A stretch of 20,411 nucleotides of DNA from Streptococcus mitis. Its GTDB lineage: Bacteria > Bacillota > Bacilli > Lactobacillales > Streptococcaceae. Positions within the stretch are counted from its first letter, which is position 1. Each line of letters starts with the position of its first letter. Positions 14,833-20,411 of this stretch are shown one piece after another. Position numbers and translations under genes: made by a program. The stretch is taken from contig NZ_JPFU01000011.1 of the NCBI RefSeq assembly GCF_000722695.1, positions 1-20,411 of the forward strand, given 5' to 3'. The notes beneath the pieces were generated by a model that was not told the DNA's origin, did no database searches, and saw only the letters and a list, made by a program, of their open reading frames with translations.

Positions 14833-15990
14833 TTGAAAAAACCAATTATTGAATTCAAAAACGTCTCTAAAGTTTTTGAAGACAGCAACACCAAGGTTCT
14901 CAAAGATATCAACTTTGAGTTGGAAGAAGGGAAATTCTACACTCTTTTAGGAGCATCTGGTTCAGGGAAATCAACCATCCTTAACATCATTGCAGGTTTA
15001 CTGGATGCAACGACAGGAGATATTTTGCTGGACGGTGTCCGTATCAATGACATCCCAACCAACAAACGAGATGTCCATACCGTTTTCCAATCCTATGCCT
15101 TGTTTCCACATATGAATGTGTTTGAAAATGTTGCCTTTCCACTTCGCTTGCGTAAAATTGATAAGAAAGAAATCGAGCAGCGTGTAGCAGAAGTTCTCAA
15201 GATGGTTCAGTTGGAAGGTTATGAGAAGCGTTCCATCCGAAAACTCTCTGGAGGACAACGCCAGCGTGTGGCTATTGCTCGTGCCATCATCAACCAACCC
15301 CGTGTGGTTTTGTTGGACGAGCCTTTATCAGCGCTGGACTTGAAATTAAGAACAGATATGCAGTATGAACTGCGTGAACTACAACAACGATTGGGCATTA
15401 CCTTTGTCTTTGTCACTCACGATCAGGAAGAAGCGCTGGCCATGAGTGACTGGATTTTCGTTATGAATGATGGCGAGATTGTCCAGTCTGGAACACCTGT
15501 GGATATCTACGATGAGCCGATTAACCATTTTGTTGCCACCTTTATCGGTGAGTCAAATATCTTGTCAGGTACCATGATTGAGGACTACTTGGTTGAGTTT
15601 AACGGCAAACGCTTCGAAGCGGTCGATGGTGGGATGAAGCCAAATGAACCTGTTGAGGTCGTGATTCGTCCAGAGGACTTGCGGATTACCCTTCCTGAAG
15701 AAGGCAAGCTTCAAGTTAAGGTGGATACCCAGCTCTTCCGTGGGGTTCACTACGAAATTATCGCCTATGACGAGCTTGGAAATGAATGGATGATCCACTC
15801 AACTCGTAAGGCTATCGTGGGTGAGGAAATCGGTTTGGACTTTGAGCCAGAAGACATCCACATCATGCGTCTCAACGAAACCGAAGAAGAGTTCGATGCC
15901 CGTATCGAAGAATACGTGGAAATCGAAGAGCAAGAAGCAGGTCTGATTAACGCGATCGAGGAGGAAAGAGATGAAGAAAACAAGCTCTAA
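14833..15990 (+). CDS. potA: Spermidine/putrescine ABC transporter ATPase PotA
   Basis: The ATPase drives polyamine import by PotBCD. The TTG at 14833 gives [18 protein letters not shown] and 385 aa, the length I recall for this protein. AGAAGGA lies 12 nt upstream, and the nearby ATG at 14826 is in another frame and stops after eight codons. ABC motifs are complete: Walker [10 protein letters not shown] (40-48), Q-loop FQSYALFPH, signature LSGGQRQR (138-145), Walker B LLDEP (161-165) and H-loop histidine 196. The C-terminal third is a TOBE-type regulatory domain ([10 protein letters not shown]), followed by an acidic tail rich in glutamate ([19 protein letters not shown]). It overlaps potB by 20 nt. 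Confidence 0.94.
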   Translation: MKKPIIEFKNVSKVFEDSNTKVLKDINFELEEGKFYTLLGASGSGKSTILNIIAGLLDATTGDILLDGVRINDIPTNKRDVHTVFQSYALFPHMNVFENVAFPLRLRKIDKKEIEQRVAEVLKMVQLEGYEKRSIRKLSGGQRQRVAIARAIINQPRVVLLDEPLSALDLKLRTDMQYELRELQQRLGITFVFVTHDQEEALAMSDWIFVMNDGEIVQSGTPVDIYDEPINHFVATFIGESNILSGTMIEDYLVEFNGKRFEAVDGGMKPNEPVEVVIRPEDLRITLPEEGKLQVKVDTQLFRGVHYEIIAYDELGNEWMIHSTRKAIVGEEIGLDFEPEDIHIMRLNETEEEFDARIEEYVEIEEQEAGLINAIEEERDEENKL

Positions 15991-16777
15991 ACTCTTTGTA
16001 GTGCCCTACATGCTTTGGATTGCCCTCTTTGTCCTCGCACCCTTGGTCTTGATTTTCGGTCAATCCTTTTTCAACATCGAAGGCCAGTTCAGTTTAGAAA
16101 ATTATAAATCTTACTTTGCGTCACAAAACTTGACCTACCTAAAAATGAGTTTCAACTCTGTACTCTATGCAGGAATTGTGACCTTTGTGACCTTGCTTAT
16201 CAGCTATCCAACAGCCCTCTTTTTGACCCGTCTCAAGCACCGTCAACTCTGGCTCATGCTGATTATCCTGCCTACCTGGATCAATTTGCTCCTTAAAGCC
16301 TATGCCTTTATTGGGATTTTTGGTCAAAATGGCTCTATTAACCAATTCTTGGAATTTATTGGAATTGGTTCGCAACAGTTGCTCTTTACCGATTTCTCCT
16401 TTATCTTTGTCGCAAGCTACATCGAGCTTCCCTTTATGATTTTGCCGATTTTCAATGTCTTGGACGATATGGATAACAATCTTATCAATGCCAGCTATGA
16501 CCTCGGTGCGACCAAGTGGGAGACCTTCCGTCATGTCATCTTCCCTCTGTCTATGAACGGTGTGCGAAGTGGGGTTCAGTCCGTCTTTATCCCTAGTTTG
16601 AGCCTCTTCATGCTGACCCGTTTGATTGGTGGGAACCGCGTTATCACCTTGGGGACAGCCATTGAGCAGAACTTCCTGACAAATGACAACTACGGTATGG
16701 GTTCTACCATCGGTGTGATTCTCATCCTGACCATGTTCATCACCATGTGGGTGACCAAGGAAAGGAGAGAACGATGA
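15971..16777 (+). CDS. potB: Spermidine/putrescine ABC transporter permease PotB
   Basis: This membrane subunit has 268 aa and six predicted helices, beginning at [20 protein letters not shown]. The EAA loop that contacts PotA is visible as [21 protein letters not shown]. The ATG at 15971 lies within the end of potA behind GAGGAAAGAG. The overlap implies tight translational coupling. It forms the channel together with PotC. Confidence 0.93.
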   Translation: MKKTSSKLFVVPYMLWIALFVLAPLVLIFGQSFFNIEGQFSLENYKSYFASQNLTYLKMSFNSVLYAGIVTFVTLLISYPTALFLTRLKHRQLWLMLIILPTWINLLLKAYAFIGIFGQNGSINQFLEFIGIGSQQLLFTDFSFIFVASYIELPFMILPIFNVLDDMDNNLINASYDLGATKWETFRHVIFPLSMNGVRSGVQSVFIPSLSLFMLTRLIGGNRVITLGTAIEQNFLTNDNYGMGSTIGVILILTMFITMWVTKERRER

Positions 16778-17547
16778 AAAAATTTGCCAACCTTTATCTA
16801 GGACTGGTCTTTCTTGTCCTCTACCTGCCCATTTTTTACTTGATTGGCTATGCCTTTAATGCAGGCAATGACATGAACAGCTTTACAGGCTTTAGCCTGA
16901 GCCATTTTAAAACCATGTTTGGCGATGGTCGCCTTATGTTAATTGTGACTCAGACCTTTTTCTTGGCCTTTCTATCAGCCTTGATTGCGACCATTATCGG
17001 GACTTTCGGTGCCATTTACATCTACCAGTCTCGTAAGAAATACCAAGAAGCCTTTCTTTCACTCAATAATATCCTCATGGTTGCGCCTGACGTTATGATT
17101 GGTGCCAGCTTCTTGATTCTCTTTACCCAACTCAAGTTTTCACTTGGCTTTTTGACCGTTCTCTCTAGTCACGTGGCCTTCTCCATTCCTATCGTGGTCT
17201 TGATGGTTTTGCCTCGTCTCAAGGAAATGAACGGCGACATGATTCATGCGGCTTACGACTTGGGAGCTAGTCAATTTCAGATGTTCAAGGAAATCATGCT
17301 TCCTTACCTGACTCCGTCTATCATTGCAGGTTACTTCATGGCCTTCACCTATTCGCTAGATGACTTTGCCGTGACCTTCTTTGTAACGGGAAATGGCTTT
17401 TCAACCCTGTCAGTCGAAATTTACTCTCGTGCTCGTAAGGGGATTTCGCTAGAAATCAATGCCCTATCTGCCCTTGTCTTTCTCTTTAGTATTATCCTAG
17501 TGGTTGGATATTACTTTATCTCACGTGAGAAGGAGGAGCAAGCATGA
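16774..17547 (+). CDS. potC: Spermidine/putrescine ABC transporter permease PotC
   Basis: The second channel subunit has 257 aa and six predicted helices. I chose the ATG at 16774, which overlaps the potB stop as ATGA and has AAAGGAGAG upstream, giving [21 protein letters not shown] longer frame from a GTG at 16747 only adds nine residues inside potB. The EAA loop reads IHAAYDLGASQFQMFKEIMLP. The length matches PotC/YdcV-type permeases. It overlaps potD by four nt. Confidence 0.93.
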   Translation: MKKFANLYLGLVFLVLYLPIFYLIGYAFNAGNDMNSFTGFSLSHFKTMFGDGRLMLIVTQTFFLAFLSALIATIIGTFGAIYIYQSRKKYQEAFLSLNNILMVAPDVMIGASFLILFTQLKFSLGFLTVLSSHVAFSIPIVVLMVLPRLKEMNGDMIHAAYDLGASQFQMFKEIMLPYLTPSIIAGYFMAFTYSLDDFAVTFFVTGNGFSTLSVEIYSRARKGISLEINALSALVFLFSIILVVGYYFISREKEEQA

Positions 17548-18614
17548 AAAAACTCTATTCATTTTTAGCAGGAATTGTAGCCATTATCCTGGTCTTGTGG
17601 GGAATTGCGACGCATTTAGATAGTAAAATCAATAGCCGAGATAGTCAAAAACTGGTCATTTACAACTGGGGGGACTACATCGATCCAGAACTCTTGGAGC
17701 AATTCACAGAAGAAACAGGAATCCAAGTCCAGTACGAGACCTTTGACTCCAATGAAGCCATGTATACAAAGATAAAGCAGGGTGGAACGACCTATGATAT
17801 TGCCATTCCTAGTGAATACATGATTAACAAGATGAAGGACGAAGATCTCTTGGTACCGCTTGACTATTCAAAACTTGAAGGTCTTGAAAATATCGGGCCA
17901 GAGTTCCTCAACCAGTCCTTTGACCCAGGAAATAAATACTCTATTCCTTACTTCTGGGGAACATTGGGAATTGTCTATAATGAAACCATGGTAGATGAGG
18001 CGCCTGAGCATTGGGATGACCTCTGGAAACCAGAGTATAAGAACTCTATCATGCTCTTTGATGGGGCGCGTGAGGTGCTGGGACTTGGACTCAATTCCTT
18101 CGGCTACAGCCTCAACTCCAAGGATACCCAGCAGTTGGAAGAGACAGTTGATAAGCTCTACAAACTGACTCCAAATATCAAGGCTATTGTGGCGGATGAG
18201 ATGAAGGGCTACATGATCCAGAACAACGCTGCTATCGGCGTGACCTTCTCTGGTGAAGCTAGCCAAATGCTGGAGAAAAATGAAAATCTACGCTATGTGG
18301 TTCCGACTGAGGCCAGCAACCTTTGGTTTGACAATATGGTTATTCCCAAAACAGTCAAAAACCAAGATGCAGCTTATGCTTTTATCAATTTTATGTTGAA
18401 ACCCGAAAATGCTCTCAAAAATGCAGAGTATGTCGGCTATTCAACACCAAACCTACCAGCTAAGGAATTGCTCCCAGAGGAGAAAAAAGAAGACAAGGCC
18501 TTCTATCCAGATGCTGAAACTATGAAACACCTAGAAGTTTATGAAAAATTTGACCATAAATGGACAGGAAAATATAGCGACCTCTTCTTACAGTTTAAAA
18601 TGTATCGGAAGTAG
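17544..18614 (+). CDS. potD: Spermidine/putrescine-binding protein PotD
   Basis: PotD binds polyamines outside the membrane for import by PotABC. The 356-aa protein starts at an ATG overlapping the potC stop (ATGA), behind GAAGGAGGAGC. The N-terminus MKKLYSFLAGIVAIILVLWG is a hydrophobic signal or anchor segment without a cysteine, so no lipobox is visible, unlike PstS and the amino-acid binding protein in this window. The mature fold starts LVIYNWGDYIDPELLEQF and includes YDIAIPSEYM and YSIPYFWGTLGIVYN, all typical of PotD/PotF. It ends the operon at a strong terminator. In pneumococcus PotD is known to affect virulence and polyamine stress tolerance. Confidence 0.94.
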   Translation: MKKLYSFLAGIVAIILVLWGIATHLDSKINSRDSQKLVIYNWGDYIDPELLEQFTEETGIQVQYETFDSNEAMYTKIKQGGTTYDIAIPSEYMINKMKDEDLLVPLDYSKLEGLENIGPEFLNQSFDPGNKYSIPYFWGTLGIVYNETMVDEAPEHWDDLWKPEYKNSIMLFDGAREVLGLGLNSFGYSLNSKDTQQLEETVDKLYKLTPNIKAIVADEMKGYMIQNNAAIGVTFSGEASQMLEKNENLRYVVPTEASNLWFDNMVIPKTVKNQDAAYAFINFMLKPENALKNAEYVGYSTPNLPAKELLPEEKKEDKAFYPDAETMKHLEVYEKFDHKWTGKYSDLFLQFKMYRK

Positions 18615-18628
18615 GAGATAAACGTAAG

Positions 18629-18664
18629 AAACGAATCAGTTAGAGCTGGTTCGTTTTTCTTTTT
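18629..18664 (+). terminator. Intrinsic terminator of the pot operon
   Basis: AAACGAA (18629-18635) pairs with TTCGTTT (18650-18656), with an inner CAG/CTG pairing. A T-rich tail (TTTTTCTTTTT) follows. Confidence 0.85.
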
Positions 18665-18680
18665 AAAAAATACAAAAAAC

Positions 18681-18787
18681 TATAGTAGATTGAATCTAAA
18701 ATAGTACGTTATGGATTCTAAAACATTTCTAGAAATTAAGTTGACTTTCCTAATCTCTTTGTTCATATCTTATTTCAATCCACTATA
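18681..18787. repeat. RUP element (repeat unit of pneumococcus), 107 bp
   Basis: The element begins TATAGTAGATTGAAT and ends TTTCAATCCACTATA, imperfect terminal inverted repeats that differ at two of 15 positions. Total length is 107 bp, the standard RUP size. RUPs are thought to be non-autonomous elements moved by the IS630-Spn1 transposase with insertion at TA. It sits between the potD terminator and the next promoter and contains no gene. Confidence 0.85.
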
Positions 18788-18809
18788 ATAAGCAGCTTTT
18801 TGATTTTAC

Positions 18810-18838
18810 TTGACATATTGTTAAGAATCTAATATAAT
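18810..18838 (+). promoter_or_regulatory. Consensus promoter of the structured RNA and nuclease-like gene
   Basis: Perfect TTGACA (18810-18815), a 17-nt spacer and perfect TATAAT (18833-18838) form this site. A start of transcription is expected near 18845. Confidence 0.9.
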
Positions 18839-18844
18839 AAAAAC

Positions 18845-19006
18845 TGTAGAACAAAACTATCGCTTTTAGCGTAGCCAAGGAATTACTGGTCGGTCTGTTT
18901 TGGTCAGTAGTTTGTAGATAGGCTTATTTGGGTTTTATATATTTTCCGCAAGCAGGTGAATAAATATATCGTAGGAAGAGGTGTAAATAGCCTCTTTATT
19001 TTTTTT
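18845..19006 (+). ncRNA. Structured leader RNA ending in a terminator before the nuclease-like gene
   Basis: A strong promoter produces about 160 nt without an ORF before a terminator, then a gene. Pairings seen by eye: a hairpin CTAtCGCT/AGCGTAG at about 18866-18883; TACTG with CAGTA around 18894-18919; ATATATTT with AAATATAT (about 18938-18969), capped by a CC-GG pairing around GCAAGCA; and the terminator stem. ACAAAACTA can also pair with TAGTTTGT over a longer range. Clear tandem repeats, as in ToxI-type antitoxins, are not visible. It could be an RNA antitoxin, a regulatory leader or a trans-acting small RNA. The start is inferred from the promoter. Confidence 0.5.
18976..19006 (+). terminator. 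Intrinsic terminator directly before the nuclease-like gene
   Basis: AAGAGG (18976-18981) pairs with CCTCTT (18991-18996), followed by TATTTTTTTT. Only 14 nt separate it from the start codon at 19021, and the ribosome binding site follows the T-tract directly. Most transcripts from 18845 should end here, and the gene is read only by read-through. Confidence 0.75.
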
Positions 19007-19020
19007 AGAAAAGGTACAGT

Positions 19021-19656
19021 ATGTTAAGAAATTTAATTCTTAGTTATAGAACGTTGATGGATACTCAATACAAATTTACTATTACTCAGACTGTCTCCAA
19101 ACAAACTATAGAAAAATATATTGAATTAAGCTTCACGGAACCAAATTTTCATCATCTTATAGGTTTGCACAAACTAAAAGGAATAGATAAAGTTAAGTGC
19201 TTCAATGGTAATGGGGCTCAGAAGATATATAACCAAATTTTGGGAAATCATATCACTTTTTATGATTTAGATAAAGATACATCTCAGCATAAGGCTGCAT
19301 TTTTATCTAGAGCAACTTCTCTGAATTTAATTTATACGATGCTAGAAAATATAAGTGTTAATTTAAAGGGATTGTACTATTTTGACCCAAATAAAATTGG
19401 GTCGAAGATTAAAGCAAAGTATTTATTGCATTTTCAACATAGAGATAAAGAATTTTATTTTTTGTTTGATAAATATGATAAGAAGGTTAAGAACACGGAT
19501 ATTTGCTATCCTGTTTCAGTTTTTAGAAGAAAAATACAGGCTGAGTTGCCAGAAGGGCGTAGTGCAAAACACTATGAAATGAACCAAACCCCCATTAAGC
19601 TATTGAAAGTTGAAAAAATACAAGGTACTAGAACTGTTACATTATACGATAAATAG
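19021..19656 (+). CDS. Putative PBECR4-domain (barnase/EndoU/RelE-like nuclease) protein
   Basis: The 211-aa cytoplasmic protein starts at ATG 19021 behind AAAAGG, six nt away. It has no signal or membrane segment, is basic, and is AT-rich compared with the neighbouring operons. Visible segments are FHHLIGLHKLKGI (about 43-55), a central helical part (SRATSLNLIYTML), FYFLFDKYDKK and YPVSVFRRK. The HHLIGLHKL and YPVSVF pattern recalls PBECR4, one of the BECR-fold nuclease-like domains predicted in phage and mobile-element proteins. That call is from memory. The conserved histidines and the late arginine/lysine cluster would suit a metal-independent RNase, but no catalytic set is proven. No partner protein gene is adjacent. 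The only companion is the structured RNA upstream, from which a terminator separates it. Confidence 0.55.
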   Translation: MLRNLILSYRTLMDTQYKFTITQTVSKQTIEKYIELSFTEPNFHHLIGLHKLKGIDKVKCFNGNGAQKIYNQILGNHITFYDLDKDTSQHKAAFLSRATSLNLIYTMLENISVNLKGLYYFDPNKIGSKIKAKYLLHFQHRDKEFYFLFDKYDKKVKNTDICYPVSVFRRKIQAELPEGRSAKHYEMNQTPIKLLKVEKIQGTRTVTLYDK

Positions 19657-19912
19657 TTCCTTGGGTTTAGAGAGCTATTTTGAGTATGACAGGTATATCG
19701 GATATATGAGATTTGATGCCAGATAACTGTGAAAATAATAGCCATTCTAAGCCTGATGCTGGAAATCAGAATCGTCAGAGGAAGGAATAGAGAAATCGTG
19801 GCTTTACGAACAGAAATGTTATAGTAAAATATGTATAGTGGATGAGATGGTAGCAAGTTTTTGGGAAAATTAAACTTTAATGACAGTGTCTATCTCATAA
19901 GATGATTTCCAG

Positions 19913-19941
19913 TTGACGCAAACTTTAAAAAACGTTATAAT
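19913..19941 (+). promoter_or_regulatory. Strong plus-strand promoter beside the IS 3' end
   Basis: TTGACG (19913-19918), a 17-nt spacer and TATAAT (19936-19941) form this site. It reads rightward, antisense to the 3' end of the transposase gene. No plus-strand gene follows; the next feature is a terminator hairpin about 27 nt on. The 256 nt between 19657 and 19912 hold nothing that I can name. Confidence 0.55.
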
Positions 19942-19948
19942 CCCATCT

Positions 19949-20411
19949 TTAACAGTTTTTTGAAAACAAAGAGCCCCTAAATGCTGCTATAACAGCTTTT
20001 CGGAGCTCTTTTTCTCTTTTAAAAAAATGCGTACTTTTTATCGAGATTTGGTTTTTTAAAAATTTTTTCATATTTTTTTCGCTTATAATCTCAAAATCAG
20101 TTTGGAAGCCAAATGCTTGGTGGAGTTGATCCGTGATAGTTGTTCTGGTGTAAGTTGGAAGATATCCTACTCCATAAAGATGTTTGAACTTATAATTGCG
20201 TAAGGTTTGGATGAGTTCTGAACAGGTGACTGTTTCTCCTATTTGTTTTTCCAAGAGACGATAAATCATTAGTGCTAGGAAACAAATAGTGAAATGTGCT
20301 TGAATCCTATCTGAACGGCTGAGATAAACTGGTCTGGCTCGTAGTTCCTGCTTCATGATACGAAAACTCTCTTCAATTTCCCACCGCCTTTGATTGATGG
20401 CTACAATTGTC
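19949..20411 (-). CDS. Transposase, C-terminal part (IS1634/IS1549-like), runs off the right edge
   Basis: The minus-strand frame is open from the window edge to a stop at 19949-19951. It reads TIVAINQRRWEIEESFRIMK, then QELRARPVYLSRSDRIQAHF and CFLALMIYRLLE. The R-x3-E-x6-K pattern in RRWEIEESFRIMK is the C-terminal part of the DDE catalytic signature of IS4-superfamily transposases, and the following lines fit the IS1634/IS1549 group as I recall it. The first in-window ATG (20356) is inside the gene, not its start. The last 25 residues (from about KSTHF) are poorly conserved in character and overlap a hairpin, so the original stop may have been earlier. The gene's 5' part is outside the window. 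Confidence 0.75.
   Translation of the reverse strand, partial: TIVAINQRRWEIEESFRIMKQELRARPVYLSRSDRIQAHFTICFLALMIYRLLEKQIGETVTCSELIQTLRNYKFKHLYGVGYLPTYTRTTITDQLHQAFGFQTDFEIISEKNMKKFLKNQISIKSTHFFKREKELRKAVIAAFRGSLFSKNC
19968..20022. terminator. Terminator-like hairpin in the IS 3' end
   Basis: AAAGAGC (19968-19974) pairs with GCTCTTT (20005-20011), extended by CC/GG after one mismatch. An inner GCTG/CAGC hairpin (19983-19986 with 19993-19996) caps it. TTTCTCTTTT follows on the plus strand, and T-rich sequence also flanks the other side. It may end the short transcript from 19913 and the transposase mRNA. Confidence 0.5.

Noticed and set aside
16747..16773. GTG start for potC at 16747
   Set aside because: It lies inside potB without a good ribosome binding site. 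The ATG at 16774 has AAAGGAGAG and the ATGA coupling seen in the operon.
18845..18975. T-box or known riboswitch before the nuclease-like gene
   Set aside because: No T-box core (AGGGTGGNACCGCG) and no metabolite-riboswitch consensus that I know is present.
1..20411. CRISPR array, tRNA or rRNA genes
   Set aside because: No regularly spaced repeat array beyond the two boxB units was seen, and no tRNA- or rRNA-like conserved segments.

Overview
The window is chromosomal DNA of a mitis-group Streptococcus, most likely Streptococcus pneumoniae or a very close relative. The reasons are a complete BOX element (boxA, two boxB, boxC), a 107-bp RUP-type repeat, strong sigma-A promoters with 17-nt spacers, and a gene order that I recall from pneumococcal chromosomes: spx, UPF0223, IMPase, rsmF-like, pst operon, then an amino-acid binding protein, a MocR-type regulator, alpha-acetolactate decarboxylase, a YhfC-type protein and murB-potABCD. 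Species assignment and family names rest on reading the translations, not on a database search.

Layout. Positions 1-136 hold the 5' end of a minus-strand transposase gene. An orphan terminator and a promoter lead into spx (394-795). A UPF0223 gene broken by a one-base deletion, an inositol-monophosphatase-family gene (TTG start) and an RsmF-like rRNA methyltransferase follow. The phosphate operon pstS-pstC-pstA-pstB-pstB-phoU (3361-8279) comes next; pstC carries a frameshift in its first membrane segment. A terminator separates it from an amino-acid binding lipoprotein gene (8438-9253), which converges on a minus-strand MocR-type regulator (9273-10544).

Accessory islet. The regulator's 5' end and promoter region are duplicated as a 179-bp direct repeat (10468-10646 and 11751-11929). 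The repeats bracket about 1.1 kb of AT-rich DNA with a degenerate insertion-sequence end, a decayed secreted bacteriocin-like gene and an intact small membrane gene that may be its immunity gene. The second repeat copy carries the promoter toward alpha-acetolactate decarboxylase, with a BOX element in between.

Right half. A YhfC-type membrane protein gene precedes murB and potABCD, the spermidine/putrescine importer. About 160 nt of foldable spacer separates murB from potA. After the potD terminator comes a RUP, then a consensus promoter, a structured leader of about 160 nt, an intrinsic terminator and an AT-rich gene that may encode a PBECR4-type nuclease. The order promoter-RNA-terminator-gene resembles type III toxin-antitoxin loci and is the best candidate here for an undescribed system. 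The window ends inside a second transposase gene of what looks like the same family as at the left edge.

How the parts work together. Most of the window is nutrient import at the membrane: phosphate (pst/phoU), amino acids (binding protein only) and polyamines (pot). Beside these lie cell-wall synthesis (murB), redox stress regulation (spx) and ribosome modification (rsmF-like). Three lesions (UPF0223, pstC, bacteriocin gene) may be real strain differences or, for the two single-base deletions, sequencing errors.
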